Shown here piece after piece: positions 7,422 to 17,325 of a stretch of DNA of 26,522 nt. The position numbers and the translations under genes are program-made. Positions within the stretch are counted from its first letter, which is position 1; each line of letters begins with the position of its first letter. The notes under the pieces were generated by a model. It saw only the letters and a program-made list of their open reading frames with translations, was not told the origin of the DNA and did no database searches. Origin of the DNA: a virus; the IMG/VR virus record IMGVR_UViG_3300045742_000007, positions 1 through 26,522 of that record. The stretch is one strand, 5' to 3'.

Positions 7422-10400
7422 TTATTTGAGCAGGTCTTCAAAGGACCGACGAGGGGTTACCTTGACGTCCCGTGGAGGGAACAGTTCTCGGTTTCGTTTC
7501 AGTTGGTTCTTGAGGAAGATGCCGGTGCCTTGCTTCTCAGCCTTGATGATCTCGCGAAGCTGAGGGAACGTCCCTTTTGCTTTCTTACGATAGGCCTCGA
7601 TCACTTTCCTAATCATTGCTCCCTTGGTCTTCTCGTTGACACCAATGGTGCCTTCCGGTGCGACGTTGTAGGAGCGGCTGTCGATGAGCTTCTCAAGTTC
7701 CTCGCGCAGGTTTCTCCCGTTGATCTTGACGGTGCCGGTGAGTTCCAGCCACCGGTCATAGACCGATTGGGTTTCGCTGAACGGTATCTCACTCAGATCG
7801 AGCTTGTTTGGTCCAGCTAGTTTGCGCGATGGGCTATCAGCCACCGCTTGGTTGAGGATGGCTACCTTGGTGATCTCCTCGAGAACCGGATCGACCTCCC
7901 GCACGTCAGCCTCGGTGAGACCAAGTGGGTCATACTTCGGTAGGGTGCGGACGATTGGTTCACCCAATACGTTTCTCTTAGGGTCCAACTGGTTGTACAA
8001 CCATGAGCGGTTCATGAGTGCATCAGTAACAGAGCGCACTTCGCGCATGACGTCATCGCCGTTGGTCTGGTTGAGCACGTTAGGAACGAACGAGGCCACG
8101 AAGTTACGTGCGGCTGTCGCCTGTTCCTGCGGTCGCCCCGTGAACATTGTCATTGCATCGGAGATACCCTGCGTGAACGTCTTGTTCACAGTGTTTTCCA
8201 TGACTGCGATAGTAAGGGCATGGATTACAGGTACGGCTTCCGCCTCGTTGTACTTATCCTGCATCAGTTCTACTGCATCGGCGGCGATGGAGAACACGTT
8301 GGATAGTGGTTCAAGTCTTGCGTACGACATAAACTCAACGGTACCGTCCTCATTCTGGATGCGGAACGAATACGGTTGGTTGTTCTTCAGCCACACTTTA
8401 CGGATGCGCGGGTCACGTGGACCTGATCCTGTGATGACACCAGATGCGGCCAGCATACCGGCACCGGCCACGAGGGCTGTACCCATCGCTTGTTTACCGA
8501 ACGCCTGAGTTCGGCGTACACCACCTGCTGCAAAATCAGCCTTCAACCGACGAGAAGTCAAACCAACGATTGGGAAGTGTTGGTAGGTTTCTGACAAGAT
8601 GTTGATCGGTGTGCGGACGAAAGGAACGAAGAAGCGGATCATAGGGTGATCAATCGCTGCCTTCTGGATCATCAAGGCGATACGTCCCTCTAGTGGCTGA
8701 GTGAACGTCGCCCGCCGTGCTTGGAGTAGAGCCTCTCCACGGATGGCACCACCAAGATCGTCGTAGCTTTCCTTGATGTAGTTCTTGATGTAATCCGATT
8801 TCGCGGTATCCTTGAGGCCCTTTTCGACTGCCTCAGCGTGTGCGTCTGCAAAGATACGCCCGCGATATTGGGATTGTTTGAACATCTCATCCATCGTCAC
8901 AAGGAACCGAGAGGGCAGCTTAATGGTTTCATCAACGGCCTTGATACCGGTGACCTTACCAAAACCCTCCTCGACGGTACCCTCGAAGGCGTCGAGTACC
9001 CCTTGGTTCTCCCAACCGGCTTTACCTACCGCTTTCCAAGTGTGTTGGAAGTCCATCATGGCCGCAACTGAACCTTGAAGCTGTCGGAGGGCGTGTTTGA
9101 TCATCCGAGCATCGCCGGTAACCACACCACCCACGGCCTGACCTGTTGGGATAACGATAGCCTGTAGCAGGTTGGACACCAAGTTAACCTCTTGGGTGCC
9201 GGGACCAGACAGAAGCGCATTGATGCGGAAGGTGTTGATACGCTCACCGATCTCACTGGCTCTTTTCATTGCACTATCGATGGTCGACATTGTGCCTTTA
9301 CCTGCGTTTGCCGGATCGGCCAGTGCCTTAGCAGCCGCGTCGATATCCTTGAATGCCGACGGATCACGGAGCATCTCCCGTAGAGCCTTGTCACCCTTCT
9401 TCACCATCTTCATGGCGTTCATGGCGCGGGCTACGTTCGACCGGCTACCGTCGAGACCGCCCAACAGGTTTGCTGCGACCTCACGACGTTGGTTGAAAGC
9501 GAGACGAAGCTCGTCAATATCCCTGATTCCGGGGAATTTGGACAAGCTGAACTCCATACCACTTGCGGCGTCGGAGATAACCTTGGCCATATCCTTCAAC
9601 TCTTGCTCAATCGTAAGCACGTAGCGGGACTGAGCGTGAATCTCAGCGGCCAACTTGGCCATATCACCTCCGTTAGCGCTCTGGAAGCGGGCAATGAGAG
9701 CCTCTGGGGCCTCACCTGTCATCTGAGCCATCTGACGTAGCTGTGCAGCAGCCTGAGCGCGTACAGAGGCCCAGCGCTGCACGTCACCACCCTTGATCTT
9801 GTTGAACTCGTCAGCAAGCACAGCAGACACACCGGACATTTGGTCCAGAACGTCATCATAGCTTTCTGTGGTGGTCAGGGATCGGAACGACAACCCACGA
9901 ACCTTACCAGTGGCGTCTACACCATTGGCCAGAGCACCCTGCAGGCGAATATTCTCGACCTTCTCAGGTGTCAGGTAGATGCGGTTCTTCACTGGAGGGA
10001 TATCATCGGTCACCGTTGGGCGAACCGTGGGTGTATCCCCGAGGTCCAACTGGATTTGACCGTCAACATCAACCTTTGGAACCTTGGGAGCAGCCTCATC
10101 CACCGCATTAGCGAACAGGGTCTTCTCGGTCTTCACGGTTTCCAGTGCGTCGGAACGAACGGAGTCGGCATTCTCCAAGATGGCGTCGTCGAGTACCTTT
10201 AGGGCCTCGAGTTGCTTCGCGGTTGCCTTACGTGCGCCCTTTACGTCACCAGCGGCTGTCGCCTTACGAAGACGAACACCCCATGCGATGGCTTCCATGA
10301 CGCCACCGATCAGGATACCCTCACCCGTATTGCGGAGACGGTTCTGCCACTCTGGGTCCTCTGGATCGGTTGCCATAAGTTCACCAAAAGCGCCGGTTTC

Positions 10401-10970
10401 CACCCCGAACTCCTCTAGCATCTTCGTGATGTTAGGGTCTTCTGGGTTGAACACTACGGCGTCGGTGATTGCGCCGGTCAGGAAGGCCGCTTTCAGGCCC
10501 TGTAGTTTCGTCAGTTTGGAGAAGGTTGCGTAACCAGTAACGAACTGCGTCACGCCCCGTGCGAAGCCACCCACCATAGTCTTGTTGGGTGCAACCTCGG
10601 GGGTCTCAAGGGTGCCACCATCACCGAAGACAAACTGAGCGTCCTTCCGGTCGATGACACCATTCAAGGTGAGAACTTTACCCTCACCGAACACCGCATC
10701 GTTAACAGCGGTGTCCACCCACTGGGCAAAGTTGGCGGTCTCATGCGCTGCGTCACGGACGCCTCCCACGACTGCCCGCGTGGCTTCACCTATGACTGAC
10801 CAGCCTTCATCTTCTGCGCTTGTCTCGACCGGCTCTGGTTTAGGGTCGCGTGACGCCAGAACCTCTGCTGCGCGTCCTTTACCGAATGCCTGATCGAATT
10901 GGGCGGCAACGGAGGGGTTCGCGATTAGGTGATCGAGCGAACGCTGAGGGATTACTTCAAAATCAGCCAT
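7422..10970 (-). CDS. Internal virion protein gp16-like (ejection motor), without transglycosylase domain
   Basis: The largest protein (1182 aa; T7 gp16 is 1318) follows the gp15-like gene, as in T7, where gp16 spans the inner membrane during ejection. The start is at 10970 (MADFEVIPQRSLDHL) with AAGGAAA upstream; the Met seven codons earlier lies at the previous stop. I see no lytic transglycosylase motif at the N-terminus. A hydrophobic Gly/Ala segment near residue 830 (GTALVAGAGMLAASGVITGS) followed by GPRDPRIRKVWLKNNQPYS is typical of the family in marine podophages. The C-terminus is basic (RDVKVTPRRSFEDLLK). Confidence 0.88.
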   Translation of the reverse strand: MADFEVIPQRSLDHLIANPSVAAQFDQAFGKGRAAEVLASRDPKPEPVETSAEDEGWSVIGEATRAVVGGVRDAAHETANFAQWVDTAVNDAVFGEGKVLTLNGVIDRKDAQFVFGDGGTLETPEVAPNKTMVGGFARGVTQFVTGYATFSKLTKLQGLKAAFLTGAITDAVVFNPEDPNITKMLEEFGVETGAFGELMATDPEDPEWQNRLRNTGEGILIGGVMEAIAWGVRLRKATAAGDVKGARKATAKQLEALKVLDDAILENADSVRSDALETVKTEKTLFANAVDEAAPKVPKVDVDGQIQLDLGDTPTVRPTVTDDIPPVKNRIYLTPEKVENIRLQGALANGVDATGKVRGLSFRSLTTTESYDDVLDQMSGVSAVLADEFNKIKGGDVQRWASVRAQAAAQLRQMAQMTGEAPEALIARFQSANGGDMAKLAAEIHAQSRYVLTIEQELKDMAKVISDAASGMEFSLSKFPGIRDIDELRLAFNQRREVAANLLGGLDGSRSNVARAMNAMKMVKKGDKALREMLRDPSAFKDIDAAAKALADPANAGKGTMSTIDSAMKRASEIGERINTFRINALLSGPGTQEVNLVSNLLQAIVIPTGQAVGGVVTGDARMIKHALRQLQGSVAAMMDFQHTWKAVGKAGWENQGVLDAFEGTVEEGFGKVTGIKAVDETIKLPSRFLVTMDEMFKQSQYRGRIFADAHAEAVEKGLKDTAKSDYIKNYIKESYDDLGGAIRGEALLQARRATFTQPLEGRIALMIQKAAIDHPMIRFFVPFVRTPINILSETYQHFPIVGLTSRRLKADFAAGGVRRTQAFGKQAMGTALVAGAGMLAASGVITGSGPRDPRIRKVWLKNNQPYSFRIQNEDGTVEFMSYARLEPLSNVFSIAADAVELMQDKYNEAEAVPVIHALTIAVMENTVNKTFTQGISDAMTMFTGRPQEQATAARNFVASFVPNVLNQTNGDDVMREVRSVTDALMNRSWLYNQLDPKRNVLGEPIVRTLPKYDPLGLTEADVREVDPVLEEITKVAILNQAVADSPSRKLAGPNKLDLSEIPFSETQSVYDRWLELTGTVKINGRNLREELEKLIDSRSYNVAPEGTIGVNEKTKGAMIRKVIEAYRKKAKGTFPQLREIIKAEKQGTGIFLKNQLKRNRELFPPRDVKVTPRRSFEDLLK

Positions 10971-10987
10971 AGGTGTTTCCTTGATTA

Positions 10988-13423
10988 TCACTCCCCGTTA
11001 GCGAGGGATTGGAGAGTGTTTGCGGTGCTGGGTTTCCCCGATGTTGGTCGTCTGTATCCGAGAAGCCTATCGGCGGGGTACGATGCGATACTTACAGCGT
11101 TCCCTTGGTTACCCCCGAGAATGCGGATGTTTCCATTGGCGTCGAAGCCTTGGAAGATACCCACATGACCCTGCCACCCGTCGCGGAGACCACGAGAGAT
11201 GACAACGATGTCACCGTCTTTGGGAGTGGATACAGGTTCGCCCCATTTTAGGAACGAACGGGCTTGTAGTGATTTGGTACCATCGATACCGTTCTGTGCG
11301 AGGACAGCGTTCATGAACCCTGCGCACCAAGCTGTTTCGGACGGGTCAAGATTGACACCGCCATCAGCAAGGAACCGGGAGATCAGGGAGTTTTGGGCGT
11401 TCTCGTCTGCACCCAAGACACGCTTAGCGGTTTCCACCAGTACACTTGGGCTGACGTTGACACGATCATCTGTTCCATCAGTGAACCGACGTAGAACCTC
11501 TTGGTAGAAACTATCCGGTTTGGAACGGATCACCTCGGGGTTCTGGCTTTCAGCCTCGTCCTCTACTTCTGGATCATCGATCACACCCACGTCTTCCTGA
11601 GCACCCGTGGTGGAGTGAGGAGGAACCTTAGCGGTTGGTAGAATACCGGCGTCCTGCGCGATCTGCGTAGCACTCTGGACCACCTGATCGATCACTGTTG
11701 GTTGAACTGCAGACTGCTCATCGGGTTGGACGACTGGTTGCTCCCCAGTGGGAACGATACCGGCATCCTCTTGGAAGATCGCCGCTGCTTCGGCTGCGGC
11801 TGCAGCTTGTTCAGCCTCAAGTGCCTGTGGGACACCTAGAGCACCCCCTGCAGCGCCACGAGCACCCTCTGGGTCGCCCATACCATCGGCCATCATCGAT
11901 GGAAACTCCTTGGTCAGGGTGCGGATAGCGAACGCCTCGGCCTTATCGATGATCGCTGAGATCGCCTCTGGGTCGGACATATCGACACTACCAGATGCAC
12001 GGAGCATGTAGTCGTCGTAGTAGCGCTGACCCATCGTTTTGAGCAGCGACACCTTTTCAACACTATAGTCGTCGTTCTGGAACTGACCGAGCATCTCACC
12101 GAAGCCAGAGCGGTACTGTTTTACCAACGGGTCGTTTACCAAAGATGATGGATCATCCAGTTTAATGATCTCACCCATGTACCTCGACACGTCAGAACCG
12201 GAGAGGGCCGTGGGGTTGGCGGCGACGAAGCCTGTGAGGACCTTCAAGCGTTCCCCAGCGTCCCCAGCGTCAGCTAGGCGGGCCTCGAAGTTGATCCGAG
12301 CGTTCGTGGTGATCGTTGGGTTCTCCACCTTACTGGAGCTAATCAAAGCGTCCTGCAGTGTGGTCATCTTCTGGAAGGTTGCGTAATCCCCAACCTGCTC
12401 GAATGATGGTAGGTCAGCGTATGGGTTCTCCTGCAACGTCGCAGCCCATCCGTCGAGAGCGGCCTTCTGACGGGCCTTGTCCTCAGCTTCGGTGCGGGCG
12501 TTGTTCTTGGAGGTATTCCGAGCGATATCAGCCTCGACAGCATCCATCCCGTTCGCGAGTCTCTCACGGTTGGTTAGGGATAGCTTGAGTTTCCCCGAGT
12601 CGTGTGCTCGAGCCAACGCTAGGATCGCGTCAGGGTCGTTGTTAATGTTCGCGTAACGGATTGCCGACTGCACGATCCGGTCGTTGGCCTGTGCGCCATC
12701 GGTAGTGTACATGTCGTCGGCTTCTTCCGCGATCCGGTCGATCACGGCGTTCCAGTTGGTACCCTCCTCACCCATGTCATCCATGATGGTGAATTTACCA
12801 TCTGAGAGGTCTGTGAAGATACCAGCGACGATCTCGTCATAGGCCGCAAAGCTCTCCTCTTCCAACCGAGCGGCTGTGAAAGCGGTGTGTCTGCTTGCGA
12901 AGTTGTTGGCGACCTCGTTGACCGTTGGGAGCGCCCCGGCGATCATGTACTGGTTGTTGCCAAGGCCACCCATGAAGGTTGAGACCTGACCGTTCATCCA
13001 TTCACGGAATGCGGTTCCATCATCATCGATGTGGCGACCATCCCACTGCTCGTATGCGAGTGCGACGTCGTTCTTGAACTTGGCACCACGAGCCTTACCA
13101 CGGGTCTCATTTAGTCCCATCATGTAGAACTTTGAATGCTGCCGGAAGATCGAGCCTGTCTTCACCCCGAGGAGTTCTTGACCGGCCTCTTCCCGCATAG
13201 CATCGAGGACACCCTGTTGTAGCTCGTCGGCGCGTTGCTCTGCCTTGTTGCGCTGGGCTTGCTCCCCGAGGATCGCTGAGAACGCCTGAGCGCCCTGCTG
13301 GATGGACTGCTCACCACGTCGGTCACGTGCGGGCGCGTAGAAGGTGTCGAGTGACTGAGCGAACGACCTCGCTGGAGACCGGACCTCTGTTTCGGGAACT
13401 ACCCGTGTGCTGCGTGGTGCCAT
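10988..13423 (-). CDS. Internal virion protein gp15-like with C-terminal cysteine peptidase-like domain
   Basis: By order this is the T7 gp15 counterpart, part of the ejected core, and its length (811 aa; T7 gp15 747) fits. The first 550 residues are helical. A low-complexity linker with many Ala, Gln, Val and Pro runs to about residue 650. The final 150 residues form a TIGR02594/CHAP-like domain: TAWC with C700, QGHVGIFQG with H753, and GGNQGN with N772, a plausible Cys-His-Asn triad. This would cut peptidoglycan during DNA entry, a job done in T7 by the transglycosylase on gp16. It follows the gp14-like gene after three bases. Confidence 0.85.
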   Translation of the reverse strand: MAPRSTRVVPETEVRSPARSFAQSLDTFYAPARDRRGEQSIQQGAQAFSAILGEQAQRNKAEQRADELQQGVLDAMREEAGQELLGVKTGSIFRQHSKFYMMGLNETRGKARGAKFKNDVALAYEQWDGRHIDDDGTAFREWMNGQVSTFMGGLGNNQYMIAGALPTVNEVANNFASRHTAFTAARLEEESFAAYDEIVAGIFTDLSDGKFTIMDDMGEEGTNWNAVIDRIAEEADDMYTTDGAQANDRIVQSAIRYANINNDPDAILALARAHDSGKLKLSLTNRERLANGMDAVEADIARNTSKNNARTEAEDKARQKAALDGWAATLQENPYADLPSFEQVGDYATFQKMTTLQDALISSSKVENPTITTNARINFEARLADAGDAGERLKVLTGFVAANPTALSGSDVSRYMGEIIKLDDPSSLVNDPLVKQYRSGFGEMLGQFQNDDYSVEKVSLLKTMGQRYYDDYMLRASGSVDMSDPEAISAIIDKAEAFAIRTLTKEFPSMMADGMGDPEGARGAAGGALGVPQALEAEQAAAAAEAAAIFQEDAGIVPTGEQPVVQPDEQSAVQPTVIDQVVQSATQIAQDAGILPTAKVPPHSTTGAQEDVGVIDDPEVEDEAESQNPEVIRSKPDSFYQEVLRRFTDGTDDRVNVSPSVLVETAKRVLGADENAQNSLISRFLADGGVNLDPSETAWCAGFMNAVLAQNGIDGTKSLQARSFLKWGEPVSTPKDGDIVVISRGLRDGWQGHVGIFQGFDANGNIRILGGNQGNAVSIASYPADRLLGYRRPTSGKPSTANTLQSLANGE

Positions 13424-13426
13424 GAT

Positions 13427-13906
13427 TTATTCCATCTGTGATTTTACGATTGGGGCGAGTATTCCTGCGGTGTCACCGAGGGTCCACCCTGTGGTTGGTA
13501 CGCTGTTGATGCGCCCCTGCGTTTTAGTGTCAATGCCTCGGTAGTTCACACTCTGCTGCGTGGTGAGGGACTTGAGTTCCTGACCCGTGCGTGTCGCACC
13601 CCGTGCTGTCTTCTGCTTACCGTCGCGTAGGAGAGCCTTGATCGACGCACCTTGGACGCCATTCTCGAGCGCTGAGGTGTACGCAACGGCCTCATTGGCC
13701 CGACCAGCGAGGGTTGCATCGAAACCACCTTGGATCAACGAGCGGTTCTCCTCAATCATCTTGAAGTCGGACTGTTCCCGTTCGTTATTCGCGGCTTCCA
13801 GTGCGTTAGCGCGGTTCTGCGCGGATGCTTCGTTTTGGGCGCTGATATCCGACATGGATTGGATACCGGAGAGAGCGGCCATCCCTAGAGTAGCTGGGTC
13901 ACACAT
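13427..13906 (-). CDS. Internal virion protein gp14-like
   Basis: T7 gp14 is ejected into the outer membrane and begins the channel for DNA entry. The start at 13906 has GGAGG six bases upstream and yields 159 aa beginning MCDPATLGMAALSGIQS, the usual opening of gp14-like proteins (MCDP followed by a hydrophobic helix). The remainder is helical and rich in Ala, Gln and Asn (NEASAQNRANALEAANNERE). T7 gp14 is 196 aa, so this is a shorter version. An additional 15 codons upstream lie within the previous gene and are not used. Confidence 0.85.
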   Translation of the reverse strand: MCDPATLGMAALSGIQSMSDISAQNEASAQNRANALEAANNEREQSDFKMIEENRSLIQGGFDATLAGRANEAVAYTSALENGVQGASIKALLRDGKQKTARGATRTGQELKSLTTQQSVNYRGIDTKTQGRINSVPTTGWTLGDTAGILAPIVKSQME

Positions 13907-14384
13907 ATGCCGCCTCCGTGATTTGGCAGAACTCGAGGAACGGCTTTCCACCTACCCCATAGTTCTCGTGTCGTTTAATGAAGGTGAAGCCCGTCCACTT
14001 GAGCCACCGGTGGTGGAGCGTGTTACGAGCATCTGTGAAGTTGAACACCACGCGGTACCCCTGAGAAATCTCAACGATGTACCTACGGCATTCTCGAATG
14101 AATTGCGTTTGGACCTTCTTGAGGTCGTTTGTGGCGAGTAGCCAGATGTAACCCACATCAGCCTGCCCGGACGGAGCCACCCCAAACATAGCTGTAGGTG
14201 TTCCATCGGGGAGACAGATAGTCATTGTCCGCCCACCAAAGGCGGTGTGGAGAAGGCCCCTATAGAGGGCCTCTTCCGGTGTTGATCCTGTTGAGGCTTT
14301 GATCTCAGCAACGTCAGCGTCCCTCATGGAAGCGGCCACTGTGGCTACGTCTGCCCATACTGATTTTCTGACGAAACCCTTCAT
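13899..14384 (-). CDS. gp13-like internal/assembly protein, acyltransferase-like fold
   Basis: Follows gp12 and precedes the gp14-like gene exactly as T7 gene 13, which is needed for virion assembly. From the start at 14384 (MKGFVRKSVWADVA) it has 161 aa. It contains TAMFGVAPSG, DVGYIWLLATNDLKK and LHHRWLKWTGFTFIKRHENYG, a layout reminiscent of GNAT-type folds seen in DUF2833/gp13 families; no acetyl-CoA activity is implied. The start shares a base with the upstream stop, and the end overlaps the next start by eight bases. Confidence 0.82.
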   Translation of the reverse strand: MKGFVRKSVWADVATVAASMRDADVAEIKASTGSTPEEALYRGLLHTAFGGRTMTICLPDGTPTAMFGVAPSGQADVGYIWLLATNDLKKVQTQFIRECRRYIVEISQGYRVVFNFTDARNTLHHRWLKWTGFTFIKRHENYGVGGKPFLEFCQITEAAYV

Positions 14385-16678
14385 TACCTCATCCTTCTTG
14401 CTTTTGGTTTGTACGTTGCGGTCCACTCGACTGAACCAAAGGCGCAGCGGAATGGAAGACTGCTCTCCAGTTCGACGATCACGTCATCGTTTTGACCAAA
14501 GACAGGGAACTTGAACTCGCCGGTGTCCCGTGGGATCACGTTGACGATGTTACTAGGGTCTGCCAGTGTTCTCCCGTTGAAGACTGTGATCTTCTTCTCT
14601 CCACTTAGGGGAGTTACCCACGCCTCGAAATACGAGCTATCGGTGTAGATCACGGAGTAGTACCGCATCTGTAGTCGGCCATCTTGGATCGCTGACTCAC
14701 CTGACGGAGTGTCCTCTCGGAGATACTGCGGGGAGAAACGGTAGAGGAACTGGTAGTTCATCCCAGCAACGAAACCCGCACTGATATCCTCGGCAAACAC
14801 GTAGGTTGTGTCGTTGGTCTTAGTTGGGAGGAGTGTGTCTCCGGTTGCCTTACTAAGAAACTGCAGTGTCCCTGCCCAAGCGAACGGGGTTGTCACAGTG
14901 TCTCCAACTATCGTGCAGTCTGTGTCCTCGAACTGACTGTCCAGTAGGTACTCTTTGTCGATGGTGGGACCAACGAGGACCCGTTCCATACGGAGAGCAC
15001 CGTCCACTAAGTAGACGAGGTACAGGTAGCTATCCAAGAAACCCATACCGAGGATTTCCTTTGTGGGATCGATTGCCCACTTCATCCATGCGGACTGGAT
15101 ACGCTTTCCATCACTGTTATACCATTTGTAGATGTAGAGTTCATTCAGGTTGTCGGATGACAAGAGAAACAGGGAGTCACTCGTGCTACTCGCCGCCATC
15201 GCCTTGATGTTCTTCGGGATATACGTTGGGACTTGGATACCGATATTCTCACCGTTCAGTGTTTCCCGGTTTGAGTCGATAAAGATTTCCCGAGCAAGCG
15301 TGTGGGTTGCCCCATCTGCCATGAAGTAAGCGCTTGAACCCATTGTGACGGGTGCCACGGAGGTTGAGCACGGGAATGTGGTGCTGTTGGTGATGCCCAC
15401 AGTTTCCGCAGAGAGGATCGTGGACGAGGATAGCCGGAACTGCTGTTTATCTGAGAAGAGGATAAGCTCGTCCGAGAACGAAGCAGCGTGGTACAGCGTA
15501 GAGATACGTCCAGTGGCTGACGCAACGTCGATTGGGTCCGAGGCCAGAAGCTGAACGACCGTTGTCCTAAAGAAGTCCTCGAAGATCGCGGAGGCCGAGA
15601 AGATGACATTCTCTTCGGAGAGGAAACCCAGACGTCCCTTGAAGAGAAACATACCGTTCAACTTGCGGCCAACGAAGGTTGGGACCGGGTTGCTATCAGT
15701 ATCCCCCACAGGGCGTCCATTCCACTCACCCTCACTGAACACGAAGGAACCATCAGGTTGCTTGCGGAGGATGTGGGGCATCGTGCTTTTATCAAACTCG
15801 AGGCCAGCGTTATAACCAACGTCCTCGGTCCACACACCGTTCGAGAATGATACCCAGTAGGATGCACCGATGTTTTTATCGAGGTTACCCGCGACCTTCA
15901 CGAGACGACCCTCGACCTCTGTTGGTGGTAGGTCGTCAAACTCCTGAACGGTATCGGTGTAAGCGTACATAGCCCTCCCACCAAACTCGTCACTGAGTAC
16001 AATCTTTGCCCCGGATGTGACTGTAAAGGTGACAGCGGCTCCGATTGCCGTTGCTGTGTGTCCCTTCGATACCATATCAGCAGCCAACTGTGAGGCGATC
16101 TCTGCAGTACCCTCGAGTGCTGTCCCAGCCGTTGTGTTGTCACTGGTGGTCATTGTGGCCCAGAGCACACCATTCACGTAGATGGCATACGCCACAGAGG
16201 CGATAGCCTGTTTAATGAATACTGTACCCTTAAGGGCTGGGTTACTACGGGTCTCAGCCACCGCCGTTGTGGCGATAGTCTTGTCGGTGTTCATGATGAA
16301 CGTCGTGTCTGCCACAGTGATGAAGCGGAGCTTACGCCACAGATCAGAGGCTGGGAGATACCCTGTACCGTCTGGGTAGGTGATCGTCTTAGCGACACCA
16401 AACTCATCAAAGAGCGCGAGGCCATCAGCCCCTGCAAGAAGAATATACTTCTCGGTCGCAGATCGATCAATGGTGTGGAAGGCTGCGTCTGAGCCGATTG
16501 TGACCGCACCAGTATTCAACGCAGAGACGTACTCAGTCGGTGGGCGCTTCATCAAGCCGGAGACAATGGTTGGAAACCCGTTAATCATCTCACTGCCCGA
16601 TGTGCGCAGTCGGGAGGGTGCCGGTTGTTGGGACACCCCCGATACAAGGTTAGGGATGGTACTAGCGACAAGGGCCAT
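14384..16678 (-). CDS. Tail tubular protein B, T7 gp12-like (nozzle)
   Basis: Builds the distal part of the short tail. The 764-residue length is close to T7 gp12 (794). The N-terminus MALVASTIPNLVSGVSQQP and the following INGFPTIVSGLMKRPPTEYV are hallmarks of the family. The body is beta-rich. A GGAGG ribosome site overlaps the end of the previous gene, and the start shares one base with its stop. The C-terminus (KPKARRMR) is basic; the stop again overlaps the next start (TAATG). Confidence 0.94.
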   Translation of the reverse strand: MALVASTIPNLVSGVSQQPAPSRLRTSGSEMINGFPTIVSGLMKRPPTEYVSALNTGAVTIGSDAAFHTIDRSATEKYILLAGADGLALFDEFGVAKTITYPDGTGYLPASDLWRKLRFITVADTTFIMNTDKTIATTAVAETRSNPALKGTVFIKQAIASVAYAIYVNGVLWATMTTSDNTTAGTALEGTAEIASQLAADMVSKGHTATAIGAAVTFTVTSGAKIVLSDEFGGRAMYAYTDTVQEFDDLPPTEVEGRLVKVAGNLDKNIGASYWVSFSNGVWTEDVGYNAGLEFDKSTMPHILRKQPDGSFVFSEGEWNGRPVGDTDSNPVPTFVGRKLNGMFLFKGRLGFLSEENVIFSASAIFEDFFRTTVVQLLASDPIDVASATGRISTLYHAASFSDELILFSDKQQFRLSSSTILSAETVGITNSTTFPCSTSVAPVTMGSSAYFMADGATHTLAREIFIDSNRETLNGENIGIQVPTYIPKNIKAMAASSTSDSLFLLSSDNLNELYIYKWYNSDGKRIQSAWMKWAIDPTKEILGMGFLDSYLYLVYLVDGALRMERVLVGPTIDKEYLLDSQFEDTDCTIVGDTVTTPFAWAGTLQFLSKATGDTLLPTKTNDTTYVFAEDISAGFVAGMNYQFLYRFSPQYLREDTPSGESAIQDGRLQMRYYSVIYTDSSYFEAWVTPLSGEKKITVFNGRTLADPSNIVNVIPRDTGEFKFPVFGQNDDVIVELESSLPFRCAFGSVEWTATYKPKARRMR

Positions 16679-17262
16679 TAAACAGTCCTCCGCAGGGTGC
16701 TAAACACCGACCATGAGCCGGAGAGCATGTTGACATCCTCATTCCGCAGTTGCTCGGCCTTCAACACACTGAGTGCATTCACTTCATCCGTCATATCGGT
16801 CTGACTAACGGAGTCATCGACGCGCTCTTGAAAGAGGCGGGCGGCGCGGAGGGAGATATAACGGCGGGCGGTCTCGGGGAGTTGCTCAAAGGTCAACCCC
16901 ACGACCAACTCGGTGTAGACCGGGTCGGTGAACGTGTATGAAAAGGTATCTCGGTTGTAGAGACGCTGACCGCGTTGGACGACGTTGAGATAGGAGTCAA
17001 CACCTGTGCTGTCCACGGAGAGCGTGTTCGATGGGAGGATGATGTCCCCGTCACCATTCGGCGTTAGGGGGTAGTTGATCTCGGTGTTCCAGAACCAACC
17101 TTGGGATTGAAGCTCCCGGTTGACGGAACGGACGAAACTCAAAGCGATCTGAGTGTCCACCCCGAGGTCACCCGAGATGGTACTCACCGGAGCCTGTCCG
17201 ATGTTCGCTAGGCATTCATTGACCGCCTCGAGTTCGGTGGTGGGAGAGATTAGAGCAGGCAT
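16678..17262 (-). CDS. Tail tubular protein A, T7 gp11-like (adaptor)
   Basis: Forms the ring between portal and nozzle. The protein (194 aa, T7 gp11 is 196) starts MPALISPTTELEAVNECLANIGQ and has SVNRELQSQGWFWNTE near residue 50, and FEQLPETARRYISLRAARLFQ at about 125-145, all characteristic. The ribosome site is AAAGG about nine bases from ATG. The stop shares a base with the start of the gp12-like gene (TAATG). Confidence 0.94.
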   Translation of the reverse strand: MPALISPTTELEAVNECLANIGQAPVSTISGDLGVDTQIALSFVRSVNRELQSQGWFWNTEINYPLTPNGDGDIILPSNTLSVDSTGVDSYLNVVQRGQRLYNRDTFSYTFTDPVYTELVVGLTFEQLPETARRYISLRAARLFQERVDDSVSQTDMTDEVNALSVLKAEQLRNEDVNMLSGSWSVFSTLRRTV

Positions 17263-17284
17263 GGGGTGACCTTTCAGGTGAACG

Positions 17285-17319
17285 AAAAAGGCCCCCGAGA
17301 GCGTTAACTCAGGGGGGCC
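17285..17319 (-). terminator. Intrinsic terminator after capsid gene (T-phi position)
   Basis: On the minus strand GGCCCCC...GAG pairs with CTC...GGGGGCC, giving ten base pairs with a two-base bulge and an eight-base loop, followed by TTTTT. It lies directly after the capsid stop, the same place as the T7 late terminator. Tail genes downstream presumably depend on read-through. Confidence 0.88.
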
Positions 17320-17325
17320 AATTGG

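Noticed and set aside
17263-17325. Frameshifted minor capsid product like T7 10B
   Set aside because: No slippery site is evident at the capsid end and the downstream sequence is a terminator, leaving no room for an extension.
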